From Streptomyces sp. MMG1121 (GTDB taxonomy: Bacteria > Actinomycetota > Actinomycetes > Streptomycetales > Streptomycetaceae): a DNA stretch of 64,000 nt. The notes beneath the pieces are model-generated. The model was not told the DNA's origin. It saw only the letters and a program-made list of their open reading frames with translations, and searched no databases. This document shows, in pieces, positions 56,066-64,000 of the stretch. The stretch is from positions 30,857 through 94,856 of the forward strand of contig NZ_LGDV01000207.1 in NCBI RefSeq assembly GCF_001280015.1, given 5' to 3'. Each line of letters opens with the position of its first letter. Position 1 is the stretch's first letter. The translations under genes and the position numbers were made by a program.

Positions 56066-56734
56066 TCATGCGGGCGTGTCGGTGATCAGCTCGTCTGCGC
56101 GTTCGCCCGTGACCAGGTAGACCACGCGCTGGGCCACCGAGACCGCGTGGTCGGCGAACCGCTCGTAGTAGCGGCCGACGAGTGTGACGTCCACGGCGGT
56201 TTCCACGCCGTGCTGCCACTGGTCGTCCATCAGGTGCTGGAAGATCGTGCGGTGCAGCTCGTCCATGCGGTCGTCGTCCTTCTCCAGCTGGAGTGCCGCA
56301 TTGACGTCCTGAGTGAGGATCACTTCGGCGGCCTGCGCCATCAGGCGCTGGGCGAGCTGGCCCATCTCCAGGACCGTTCGTCGTAGATCGCGCGGCACCG
56401 CCCGGTCGGGATACCGCATCCGGGCCAGCTTGGCCACATGCTGGGCCAGGGCACCAGAGCGTTCCAGGTCCGCGCTCATGCGCAGCGAGGTGACCACGAC
56501 CCGCAGATCCGTGGCTACCGGCTGCTGCCGTGCCAGCACCGTGATCGCCCGGTTCTCCAGGTCGCGCTGGAGGTCATCGACCTTTTCGTCGGCTGAGATC
56601 ACGCTCTCGGCAAGCTGCAGGTCGGCATCGAGGAGAGCGGTCGTGGCCAGGCCGATGGCCGAGCCGACCAGGTTCGCCATCTCCACCAGGCCGTCACTGA
56701 TCGAGGCCAGTTCCTCGTGGTAGGTCTCCCGCAT
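56066..56734 (-). CDS. phoU: PhoU-like phosphate regulator
   Basis: This 222-residue all-helical protein has two PhoU repeats: MRETYHEELASISDGLVEMANLVGSAI, then DLRVVVTSLRMSADLERSGALAQHVAKLA (first E/D metal motif) and YYERFADHAVSVAQRVVYLVTG (second motif). PhoU proteins tie phosphate uptake by Pst to PhoR-PhoP signalling. No pst or phoR-phoP genes are nearby, so this may be a second PhoU or one serving another transporter. The ATG at 56734 has GGTGAGGACGCG. It is divergent from the SpoIIE phosphatase gene with 207 bases between the starts. Confidence 0.88.
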   Translation of the reverse strand: MRETYHEELASISDGLVEMANLVGSAIGLATTALLDADLQLAESVISADEKVDDLQRDLENRAITVLARQQPVATDLRVVVTSLRMSADLERSGALAQHVAKLARMRYPDRAVPRDLRRTVLEMGQLAQRLMAQAAEVILTQDVNAALQLEKDDDRMDELHRTIFQHLMDDQWQHGVETAVDVTLVGRYYERFADHAVSVAQRVVYLVTGERADELITDTPA

Positions 56735-56941
56735 CGCGTCCTCACCGTCCAGTCGTGTGCCGGCCTTCGCCCGTTGCCAGGCTCGCACACATCGCGCATG
56801 GAGCGGTGGCCGCCTGGCGCGACCTGGCGGCTACCCAGATCCGGGGGACCATGGAAGCACTGCGAGGTGCATGGGACAGGCCGCAGCCCGAAGCGGAGCG
56901 GGGCCGCGTCGCGCGCCGGGCAGGCGGAAGGAGTGCCTGGG

Positions 56942-59002
56942 ATGAGGACAGCCGACCTCTTCGGGGGCGAGGGCGACCAGGCTGGCGCCGGGCTGCCGCA
57001 GCGCAGTGGGCTGCTGGATCTGCTGAGTGTCGCGGCGGTGGTGCTGGATGCCGAGGGGCGGATCGTGCTGTGGAGCCCGCAGGCCGAGGAGCTGTTCGGC
57101 TACACCGCGCAGGAGGCGCTGGGCCGGTATGCGGCGCGGCTGCTCGTCCATGAGCAGCACCTGGACCTGATGATCAGACTGTTCACCGAGGTCATGGGGA
57201 CGGGCCAGGGGTGGGCCGGCGCCTTCCCCGTCCGGCACAAGGACGGCAGTACCCGGCTGGTGGAGTTCCGCAACATGCGGTTGCTGGACGACCGGGGTGA
57301 CTTCTACGCCCTGGGCATCGCCACCGACGAGGCAATCCTGCGCCAGGTGGAACGGGACGTGGCCCTCTCCACGCGGCTGGTCTCGCAGTCCCCGATCGGG
57401 CTGGCCGTCCTGGACACCGACCTGCGCTACGTGTCCGTCAACCCGGCGCTCGCACAGATCAACGGCGTCCGAGCCGAAGACCACCTCGGGCGACCAGTCC
57501 GCGAGGCCCTGCCTTTCCTGGAGGTCGATGCGATCGAGGCTGCACTGCGGCAGGTCCTCACGTCCGGAACGCCCGTGATCGATCAGCAGAGCGTGGGACG
57601 CACTCCCGCCGACCCCGACAACGATCACGCCTGGTCAGTCTCCTACTACCGACTCGACGGTCCCGGCGGCCGGGTACTGGGGGTAGCCGTCGTGCTGGTG
57701 GATGTCACCGACCGGCACCGCGCCCGGCAGCGCTTGGCCTTGATCGCCGATGGCTCCGCCCGTATCGGCACCACCTTGGATATGGAACAGACCGCCCGAG
57801 AGCTGGCCGACGTCGCCGTCCCCGCGCTCGCCGACGTGGCGGCCGTTGACATCCTGGACTCTGTCCTGGACGACCGCCACCAGAGGGCACCCGGCGCGGG
57901 CCGGGCCCTTTTCCGGGCCCTCGCCGTGAAGGCCGCGTACCCCACCGAGGCCGTCCGCGCCGCCGACCCTCCCGGCCACCTCACCAGCTACGGCGCGGAT
58001 CGCCTGGCCAATCAATGCATACGGACCGGCCGCCCCATCCTGGTACCCCACGTCCGCGAGCGGGACCTGGCCCGCATCGCCCGTGACGCCGAGGCCGCCG
58101 CCATCCTGGCCCGCGCCGGCGTCCACAGCTATCTCGTGACGCCCCTGATCGCCCGCGGCGAGGTGCTCGGCGCCCTGGGCCTCACCCGCGCCCGCAACCC
58201 GCTGGCCTTCGACAACGACGACCTGACCCTGGCCGGTGAGCTGGCCGACCGAACCGCGGTGTCCATCGACAATGCCCGTCTGTACCAAAGTGCACACAAC
58301 ACCGCCGTCACCCTCCAGCGCAGCCTGCTGCCGGACCTCCCACCGCAACAAGCGGGCCTGAAGATCGCCTTCCGATATCGGCCCGCCGGAACGACCATCG
58401 AAGTCGGCGGCGACTGGTTCGACGTCATCCCCCTCGCGGAAGACAAGACCGCGCTGGTCGTAGGCGATGTGATGGGCAGCGGCATAAGCGCCGCCACCAC
58501 CATGGGACGCCTGCGCACCGCCACCACCACCCTGGCCGACCTCGACCTCCCACCAACCGAGGTACTGCACCACCTCGACAAGATCACCGCAGACCTGGAC
58601 CAGTACGCCACCTGCGCCTACACCGTCTACGACCCACACCGCGCCCTGTGCCACATCGCTGTCGCCGGACACCTGCCCCCCGTCCTCATGCGGGCGGGCG
58701 AGCCCCCCGAACTGCTCGATCTCCCCACCGGCGCACCCCTCGGGGTCGGCGGTGTCGCCTTCGAAGTCACCACGTTCGGCCTGGCCCCCGGCGACCAACT
58801 GGTCCTCTACACCGACGGCTTGGTCGAGACCCGCCACCACGCCATCGACGACCGCCTGGACCTCCTCCTCCAACTGCTCCACAGCCCCAACCGATCCTCG
58901 GAAGAAACCTGCGACCGGCTCCTGGACGCACTGCGCGATCCGGACGACCACGACGACGTCGCCGTACTCATCGCCCGTGCCCGACGCTGGCCCCAGCCTT
59001 AG
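56942..59002 (+). CDS. PAS-PAS-GAF-SpoIIE serine phosphatase
   Basis: This 686-residue cytoplasmic sensor phosphatase has two PAS domains (about 25-135: VVLDAEGRIVLWSPQAEELFGYTAQEALG; about 150-270: SPIGLAVLDTDLRYVSVNPALAQINGV), a GAF domain (about 290-450) and a PP2C/SpoIIE domain (about 465-683). The last begins LQRSLLPDLPPQQAGLKIAFRYRP and has metal-binding Asp in GGDWFDVIPL, VVGDVMGSG, VLYTDGLVETR and DDVAVLIARA. It would dephosphorylate anti-sigma-factor antagonists in response to small ligands, redox or light. GGAAGGAG lies upstream of the ATG. No antagonist or anti-sigma gene is adjacent. Confidence 0.9.
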   Translation: MRTADLFGGEGDQAGAGLPQRSGLLDLLSVAAVVLDAEGRIVLWSPQAEELFGYTAQEALGRYAARLLVHEQHLDLMIRLFTEVMGTGQGWAGAFPVRHKDGSTRLVEFRNMRLLDDRGDFYALGIATDEAILRQVERDVALSTRLVSQSPIGLAVLDTDLRYVSVNPALAQINGVRAEDHLGRPVREALPFLEVDAIEAALRQVLTSGTPVIDQQSVGRTPADPDNDHAWSVSYYRLDGPGGRVLGVAVVLVDVTDRHRARQRLALIADGSARIGTTLDMEQTARELADVAVPALADVAAVDILDSVLDDRHQRAPGAGRALFRALAVKAAYPTEAVRAADPPGHLTSYGADRLANQCIRTGRPILVPHVRERDLARIARDAEAAAILARAGVHSYLVTPLIARGEVLGALGLTRARNPLAFDNDDLTLAGELADRTAVSIDNARLYQSAHNTAVTLQRSLLPDLPPQQAGLKIAFRYRPAGTTIEVGGDWFDVIPLAEDKTALVVGDVMGSGISAATTMGRLRTATTTLADLDLPPTEVLHHLDKITADLDQYATCAYTVYDPHRALCHIAVAGHLPPVLMRAGEPPELLDLPTGAPLGVGGVAFEVTTFGLAPGDQLVLYTDGLVETRHHAIDDRLDLLLQLLHSPNRSSEETCDRLLDALRDPDDHDDVAVLIARARRWPQP

Positions 59003-59132
59003 AGCTCGTTACAGAATGAGCCGTTCGCGACCGGCCGCCGGCCCCGTCCCTCTTTCCCAGGTCCAGCAACCTACCCATCGCCGACCGTTAGCCGCTTGGA
59101 TAGGCTCCGCGGGGAACCCTTCAGGAGGTGTC

Positions 59133-59336
59133 ATGGCGAAGGTCACCATCAGCCTGGACAGCGATCTGGCCATCGAGGTCATGCTGCTGGCCGGTACCAG
59201 GAGCCCGCAGGACGCCGTCGAGTTGATCGTCCGCGACTACCTGGCACGGGGGCACCGCACCGAGGCTCGCGCCGGCAACGCCGCCGACCAGGATCGCCTC
59301 GCCGACCGGCGGTCAGCGCCGGAAGAGGGCCGATGA
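59133..59336 (+). CDS. VapB-like antitoxin, partner lost
   Basis: This 67-residue protein begins MAKVTISLDSDLAIEVMLLAG, a ribbon-helix-helix start, followed by SPQDAVELIVRDYLARGHRTEARAG and a disordered tail. It resembles VapB-type (DUF2191) antitoxins. AGGAGGTG precedes the ATG. Its TGA overlaps an ATG (ATGA, 59333), the usual arrangement for a downstream toxin, but after 13 codons that frame ends inside an IS5-type element. The toxin (expected PIN domain) is missing, probably displaced by the insertion. Confidence 0.6.
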   Translation: MAKVTISLDSDLAIEVMLLAGTRSPQDAVELIVRDYLARGHRTEARAGNAADQDRLADRRSAPEEGR

Positions 59337-60217
59337 GCACTTCAGGTGAGATCGGCGTGTCGGCTGGTGGGTGAAGGTCCTTCTGGGCAGGGTCCGGCTG
59401 GTGTCCATCGATCTTGTCTCCTACGACCTGTGGGAGCGAATAGCTCCACTCCTGCCAGAGCGGCCGCCCCGACGCCACCGTCATCCCGGACGGCTGCCTG
59501 TGCCGGACCGGGTTGCGCTGGCGGGCATCGTGTACGTGCTACGCAAGGGTGTGGCCTGGTGCGACGTCCCAGTCCAGGTCGTCGGCTGCTCGGGGGTAAC
59601 CTCCTGGCGTCGGCTGCGGGACTGGACCGAGGCTGGCGTCTGGCCTCGCCTTCATGAGGCACTCCTGGCCGAGCTGCGGGCAACCGGCCTGCTGGACATG
59701 GACGATACGGCCATCGACGGCTCCCACATCAGGGCCCTCAAAGGGGGGCTCACGTCGGTCCTTCGCCCGTCGACCGCGGTCGCCCCGGCTCCAAGCACCA
59801 TGTGATCGTCGACCGCCACGCCACGCCCCTGGCCGTCTCCCTGACCGGTGGGAACCGGCACGACATCACCCAGTTGATCCCCCTGCTGGACGCGATACCC
59901 CGCATCCGAGGGGTGCGCGGACGTCCCCGCAACCGCCCCAGACGGCTCTTCGCCGACCGGGGCTACGACTACGACAAGTACCGCCACCTGCTGCGGAAAC
60001 GCGGCATCAGACCCCTGATCGTCCGACGCGGCGTTGCCCACGGCTCCGGCCTTGGCGGCACCTGCTGGGTCGTCGAGCGGACCTTCGCCTGGCTCCATCA
60101 GTTCAAACGACTCCGTGTCCGCTACGAGCAACGAGCCGACCTCCAACGGGGACTACTCGAACTCGCCCGCAGCATCATCTGCCTTCGACGGCTCCGCAAA
60201 TCATTCTGAAATGATCA
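59334..60217 (+). mobile_element. IS5-type insertion sequence, nearly complete
   Basis: About 884 bases contain one transposase in two frames. Imperfect terminal repeats are TGAGCACTTCAG (59334-59345) and CTGAAATGATCA (60206-60217; inverted, 10 of 12 bases agree). The left end coincides with the stop of the VapB-like gene, and the right end abuts the tail of another IS5 copy at 60222. No clear target duplication is seen, so rearrangement after insertion is likely. Confidence 0.65.
59401..60209 (+). CDS. IS5-type transposase with probable -1 frameshift
   Basis: Frame 1 (59401-59805) gives VSIDLVSYDLWERIAPLLPE, then DMDDTAIDGSHIRALKGG (first catalytic Asp). Frame 2 continues from about 59745 with HVGPSPVDRGRPGSKHHVIVDRHATPLAVSLTGGNRHD, FADRGYDYDKYRHLLRKRGI (second Asp) and CWVVERTFAWLHQFKRLRVRYEQRADL (Glu). 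The move is -1 at CTCAAAGGGGGG in the ALKGG codons. Fused, it would be about 270 residues, the family norm. The second frame alone has a GTG at 59802. All three DDE residues are kept, so it may be active. Confidence 0.82.
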
Positions 60218-60221
60218 GTAA

Positions 60222-60294
60222 AAGCGCCTGCGTATCCGCTACGAGATACGCGCCGACCTCCACCAGGCGCTACTCGAACTCGCCGGGTGGCGAG
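60222..60294 (+). pseudogene. IS5 transposase tail fragment
   Basis: The frame reads RLRIRYEIRADLHQALLELAGW, equivalent to RLRVRYEQRADLQRGLLELA of the adjacent element but not identical. It is the end of a different IS5 copy joined directly to the right end of the intact one. Confidence 0.7.
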
Positions 60295-60345
60295 GGTGCA
60301 CGGTCCGTGCACCCTGAAGGTGATGTTGGTGAGCGGCGAGGTTGC

Positions 60346-61668
60346 TCACCCGGTGCAGCTGGGAACGCTGCCGGCCGGAGCGCAGTTGTTCGGCCGGTTC
60401 CGGCTGACGGTGGTGTCGGTGAGGGCGGCGGTTCCGGACGCCTTGTAGATGCCACCTCCGTCGCCAGCCGTGTTGCGCACGACGGAGCTGTGTTTCAGGG
60501 TCATGGGGCCGATGTCGTTGTACACGCCCCCGCCCTGGGCGGTGCCCCCGTCGGCCGCGCGCGCGGCGTTGCCGTCGATCTGGGTCGTGTCCCCGGTGAA
60601 CGAACCGCCCAGGAGGTTGACGATGCCGCCGCCCCGGGCGGTCCCCCCGAGGGCGGTCGCTGTGTTCCGGCGTACGTCACTGGCGCTCAGGGAGAGGTCG
60701 CCGTGCGGGCCGACATCGATGCCCCCGCCCCTGACGGTGCCGCCCCGGGAGGTGACGCGGTTGTCGGAGACGTGGGTGTCGGAGACGGTCCACTGGTGGT
60801 CGGCCGCGAGCCCGCCGGCGAACGCTTGACCGCCCGGAGCACTGACGGAGTTCCCGCTGAGAGTGCTGTGCTGGACGGTGGCCGGGGCGAAACCGGCGAC
60901 ACCGCCGCCGAAGGCCACGTTGTCGGTTCCGGCGGGGACCCGCACGGTGTTGTCGAGGATGCGGCTGCAGTCGAGGGTCAGCGGTCCGTCGATGGCGATC
61001 CCACCACCTGCAGCGGTGCCGCCGCCGGGACCAGTGTATTCGGCCGTGTTCCCGCTCACCTCGGTGTCCTTCAGGGTGGCCGTGCCGTCGCTGTCGAGGC
61101 CGCCGCCCTCGACGTAGACGCTCCCGGACCCGGTGTTGTGAAGAAGGCGGCTGCGCTTCATGGTCAGCGTGCCCTGGTTGTTGATACCGCCGCCGCACAC
61201 CACGCCCGGACCGGGGGCGATGGGGCAGTCCGTCGCCCGGCCCCCGCTGATGGTGAGCTGGTCGAGGGTGAGGTCGCCGCCGGCGGCGACCAGGAGGATG
61301 CGGAAAGCGGGAGCGGAGGACACGCGCCGGATAGTGGCACCGTTGCCCTCGATCGTGAGAGTGCTGGTGATGGCTGGCAGACCGTTGGCGGGGCTGGTCT
61401 GGTCGGGGACCGTCAACCTGTAGGTGCACCCGTGGGCCAGCAGGAGCGTGTCGGGGGCCGGCGAACCGTTGGCGGTGTTGATGGCTGCGACGAGTGCGCT
61501 CACCGAGCACGGTACCTGTACGACCGCTGCGTGCGCCGGTACGGCCGACAGCGTCACCACGGCGCTGGCCGCCGCTGCGGCCGCGGCCAGGAAGCGGCCG
61601 GATCGTGCCTGCGCCTGACGGGGCAGCGGACTCTTGCGACGGACGTTGCGACAGAGCGTCAGGGGCAT
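60346..61668 (-). CDS. Secreted right-handed beta-helix protein
   Basis: This 440-residue protein has a signal peptide (about 1-49, hydrophobic AAAAAAASAVVTLSAVPAHA). The mature part begins VPCSVSALVAAINTANGSPAPDTLLLAHGCTYRL, like CSLREA-type proteins, and continues as about ten to twelve beta-helix turns of the form GGGI.N.G.LTM..S.L..NT (for example GGGINNQGTLTMKRSRLLHN). It ends in a Cys-bearing NNCAPAGSVPSCTG. Such folds occur in pectate-lyase-like and adhesin-like proteins; no catalytic cluster is evident. It is alone, with IS5 debris on both sides (60222-60294 and 61933-62039), suggesting it may have moved with these elements. Confidence 0.75.
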   Translation of the reverse strand: MPLTLCRNVRRKSPLPRQAQARSGRFLAAAAAAASAVVTLSAVPAHAAVVQVPCSVSALVAAINTANGSPAPDTLLLAHGCTYRLTVPDQTSPANGLPAITSTLTIEGNGATIRRVSSAPAFRILLVAAGGDLTLDQLTISGGRATDCPIAPGPGVVCGGGINNQGTLTMKRSRLLHNTGSGSVYVEGGGLDSDGTATLKDTEVSGNTAEYTGPGGGTAAGGGIAIDGPLTLDCSRILDNTVRVPAGTDNVAFGGGVAGFAPATVQHSTLSGNSVSAPGGQAFAGGLAADHQWTVSDTHVSDNRVTSRGGTVRGGGIDVGPHGDLSLSASDVRRNTATALGGTARGGGIVNLLGGSFTGDTTQIDGNAARAADGGTAQGGGVYNDIGPMTLKHSSVVRNTAGDGGGIYKASGTAALTDTTVSRNRPNNCAPAGSVPSCTG

Positions 61669-61932
61669 GGGTTTCCTTCGTACTGGGCCACCCGCTCGGA
61701 GGCTTGGGAATCAGCGGCGCCGCCGCCCGGCCCGTTGCCGGTGACATGGGCGCCGCGATCAGCTGACCACCTTCCCTGGTGGCCGGCGTGCAGGTAGGGC
61801 CTGTGGGACACGAGTTGTCGCCCGAACGGGCCCGGCGCGAGCACTGCACCGTGCCGGACGTCGGCTTCAGCCGGACGCACGGCATACCCGCCACCTCGTC
61901 GGCTTCGAATCCTGCAGAGCACGCCCCACCAA

Positions 61933-62039
61933 CTCAAGCGCCTCCGAACCCGCTACGAAATACGCGCCGACCTCCATTTGGTCAGCTCCAACTCGCCTGC
62001 AGCATCATCTGCTTGAGACAGATCCGAACCTCGTTCTGA
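61933..62039 (+). pseudogene. IS5 transposase tail fragment
   Basis: The sequence reads LKRLRTRYEIRADLHL and, after a frame change, QLQLACSIICLRQIRTSF before a TGA, the end of an IS5 transposase related to that at 59401. Its 3' end GTTCTGAAACGACCAGTTAG is the terminal repeat equivalent. It is immediately left of the IS5-group relic. Confidence 0.75.
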
Positions 62040-62063
62040 AACGACCAGTTAGAGGGCGGCTAG

Positions 62064-63083
62064 GCCGTTTCTGATGGCTCTTGCTGGTTTGGTGGATCAG
62101 CTCTTCGGCTGGGCAGGCGCGCCTCATGGTGCGGCGACATGAGCTCACGGACGCGCAGTGGCAGAGGATTGAGCCGTTACTGCCCGCCAACGGCAGGCCC
62201 GGCGGGCAGTGGGCCGATCACCGCAAAGTGATCAACGGGGTGCTGTTCAGAGCCCGCACGGGGGTGCCCTGGCCGGACCTGCCTGAGCGGTACGGCCCCT
62301 GACGGACCGTTTATGAACGGCATCGCCGTTGGTCGGCGGACGGAACACGGCGGCAGATCCTGGGCGAGTTACGGATCGAAGCGGACGCCGCTGATCCCGA
62401 CAAGGCACTGGCCAGGGCGGTAGAGGCGGAGAGTGCGCAGCGCAAGCGCGATTGGGCGGTGAACATCGACTCCACGTCCTGCCGGGCACATCAGCATGCG
62501 GCCGGGGCCCGTCACCGGCCGCCGCGCGACTACCCGCAAAAGGGGGCGGTGCTCGTGTGGAAGCGGATGGGCGGGAGGCACTGGGGCGCTCACGGGGCGG
62601 GCTGACCAGGAAGATCCACCTGTTGTCAGACGATCGCGCCCGCCCCCTGACCTGGCAGACTTCGCCGGGCCAGCGGGGCGACAGTCCCATGTTCATCCCT
62701 GTGCTGGACGGCTTGCGGATCCGACGGCGCGGACCGGGCCGACCGCGCAGCCGCCCGGATCGCGTCCGCGGTGACAAGGCGTACTCCAGTCGCGACAACC
62801 GCAGCTACCTGCGACGACGGGGGATCAAAGCGACCATCGCCCAGCCCGATGACCAGCGAGCCGCCCGTCGACGCAAGGGCCGGGCCGGAGGGCGCCCGCC
62901 GGCCTTCGACAAGGTCCAGTACCGTCGCCGCAGTGCCGTCGAACGGTGCGTCAGCGAGTAGAAGCAGTACCGGGCCGTGGCCAGCCGGTACGACAAGCGC
63001 GACTACATCTTCAACGGCACCCTGGCCATCACAGCGATCGTCATCTGGCTCCGAGACATCGTCCAAGAGCCATCAGAAACGGC
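62064..63083 (+). mobile_element. IS5-group insertion sequence with intact ends and CTAG target duplication
   Basis: Perfect 20-base inverted ends GCCGTTTCTGATGGCTCTTG lie at 62064-62083 and (inverted) 63064-63083. CTAG flanks both sides (62060-62063, 63084-63087), as expected for IS5-group target YTAR. The element is 1,020 bp and carries one decayed transposase. A related end occurs at 55560-55583. Confidence 0.88.
62126..63078 (+). pseudogene. Transposase of the IS5-group element, two stops and one frame change
   Basis: The gene starts MVRRHELTDAQWQRIEPLLP. It has TGA at 62300-62302 where WRTVYERHRRW needs Trp, and TAG at 62959-62961 where the context SE-KQYRAVASRYDKR suggests Trp. Between them the frame changes by -1 at CCGCAAAAGGGGGCGG (62534-62548): PPRDYPQKG switches to PAKGGGARVEADGREALGRSRGGLTRKIHLLSDD. 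The frame change may be programmed, but the two nonsense codons make the gene inactive unless suppressed. DDE residues lie in NIDSTSCRAH, RGDKAYSS and RSAVERC. Confidence 0.85.
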
Positions 63084-63680
63084 CTAGTACTGCAACCGCA
63101 TCTGGGGGTTGTGGCCTCGACGTTTGTAGTGGGAGCGGCGGGCTCGGGCCTGGCTGTGTCTACGGAAGTGTGACCGGTGCAGATGGTATTCGTTGGTGTG
63201 GTGGCGGGGCGTGATGACGATGTGCCCGATCAACCGGCGGATCTCCGGGACGCTGAGGGGTATGAGGTCTTGCTCGTCCTCTGCGTTGCCCCTTTTGCGG
63301 CTTCTTGTGCGCGGACTGCGGTCAGGTAGGCGACTGCGGCCATCGACAGGGTGATGTGCCGGTACCAGGCCCGGTAGAGCCGGACCTGGTAGTGGTCCAG
63401 GCCGCACTCTCCCTTGGCGGTCTGGAAGCACTCCTCCACCGCCCACCTCGCTGCGGCAACTTTGACCAGGTCTTTCAGTCGCGAGGAGGCCGGTCCGTAG
63501 CAGACGTAGTAGGCGATCTCGGTGGGGTCGCTGACACTGCGGCGGGCCAGCATCCGGTGCCCGAAGCCGTCTACCGAGCAGGGGCGGATCGCGACGCGTG
63601 CCCAGTCGTAGACGCGTTCGCCGTGGCGCTCCGGGTTGTCCCCCACCGTGTTGATGGCCTCAGGCGGCGATCGTGGTCGG
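63084..63680 (-). pseudogene. IS701 family transposase, C-terminal part with frame change
   Basis: Leftward, one frame reads GERVYDWARVAIRP, RMLARRSVSDPTEIAYYVCYGP and AAARWAVEECFQTAKGECGLDHYQVRLYRAWYRHITLSM (catalytic Glu region), then a -1 change at GCAAAAGGGGC (about 63292) leads to KRGNAEDEQDLIPLSVPEIRRLIGHIV and RRSHYKRRGHNPQMRLQY. The stop TAG is part of the CTAG beside the IS5-group element. The N-terminal half with the two catalytic Asp is missing, so it is inactive. Confidence 0.8.
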
Positions 63681-64000
63681 ACGGGCGGCGGCGAGATCCT
63701 GCGGCTGTGTCCGTACGTCGTTCCACCGAACTCCTCGGACGCCCCCCGCTGGAGTTCGACCATCTCCTGCGCAAGACACCCACTGCACAGCTCTAACCAT
63801 CGGGACCGTCTTACCATCGGGACCGATAGCCGATTCACCTCACCATTCCCGAGCTCTCGTGACCCGCCCTCAGAAACCAACGCGGACCATCCAGGGCTGG
63901 ATCTGTCGGGTCTGTGCGATCGCTCGCAAACAACGGTGCTGACCGGCTTGCTTGGCCCCAGCGGCCAAGCAAGGCGGGCGGCGCCCCTCGTGCCTCTAGG
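63681..64000. other. Right edge, no recognised gene
   Basis: The last 320 bases contain short open frames with no recognisable product. A leftward extension of the IS701 frame reads SEEFGGTTYGHSRRI, which is protein-like but not typical of the transposase. The repeated phrase ACCGTCTTACCATCGGGACCG near 63808-63828 is a short direct repetition of CATCGGGACCG. I can say nothing more. Confidence 0.3.

Noticed and set aside
59003..59030. CTCGTTACAGAATGAG near 59010 as the left end of the IS5 element
   Set aside because: It resembles the inverted right end only partly and would place the antitoxin gene inside the element; TGAGCACTTCAG at 59334 is a better match at a better distance.

Overview
The window reads as a high-GC actinobacterial chromosome, almost certainly Streptomyces. 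Third codon positions are strongly G/C, GTG and TTG starts are frequent, several promoters look leaderless, and many proteins are of kinds typical of streptomycetes (PucR regulators, DUF3558, DUF5302, SCO5918-type and SAV_915-type proteins, PcaL fusion, ClpC-like ATPase). All assignments come from reading the sequence and from family knowledge; no database search was run.

Positions 1-32,400 look like ordinary, well-kept chromosome. In order they hold: a gamma-glutamyltransferase homologue; a permuted lipoate-protein ligase; a tightly coupled four-gene set around a WXG100-like protein (3509-6123); a secreted DUF3558 protein; a seven-gene leftward cluster for reductive pyrimidine or hydantoin breakdown (6982-15790: NCS1 permease, LLM flavin/F420 oxidoreductase, dihydropyrimidinase, two paralogous nitrilase-type amidohydrolases, PucR regulator, class III aminotransferase); an XRE regulator and methionine aminopeptidase sharing a compact divergent promoter; a ClpC-type unfoldase; a second gamma-glutamyltransferase whose 5' end runs into a 20-base C homopolymer; a secreted CocE/S15-type hydrolase; a gluABCD-type amino-acid ABC operon; exonuclease III; a metallo-beta-lactamase-fold hydrolase; and the PcaL fusion of beta-ketoadipate metabolism.

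From about 32.5 kb onward the sequence becomes accessory. A truncated tyrosine integrase (32484-33029) marks the change. Secreted proteins follow: a cyclophilin, an Ig-like secreted protein next to a free-standing S74-type chaperone domain, two S33 tripeptidyl-aminopeptidase paralogues and an 857-residue BNR/Asp-box protein. A desaturase, its ferredoxin reductase and a PucR regulator form a fatty-acid module at 45-48.5 kb. A cold-shock module (CspA, DEAD-box helicase, CBS protein, SCO5918-type protein) lies at 50-53 kb, and PhoU plus a PAS-PAS-GAF-SpoIIE phosphatase at 56-59 kb.

Between these intact modules the region is full of debris: IS110, IS30, IS5-type and IS701-type transposase fragments, plus ends or ruins of host genes (RlmD/RumA-type methyltransferase, hemerythrin, a second DEAD-box helicase, an unidentified secreted protein, a coiled-coil hypothetical). 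Two IS5-type elements still have recognisable ends; one has 20-bp perfect terminal repeats flanked by CTAG. Three transposase genes change frame by -1 at A(3-4)G(4-6) runs, suggesting programmed frameshifting. This pattern fits a plastic chromosome arm.

The best candidates for something less described are the WXG100-like operon at 3509-6123, the LLM oxidoreductase inside a pyrimidine-degradation operon with no visible dihydropyrimidine dehydrogenase, the shared CATGTTTCAC element at matching distances upstream of both nitrilase genes, and the paired repeat/leaderless promoter between the XRE and MAP genes.
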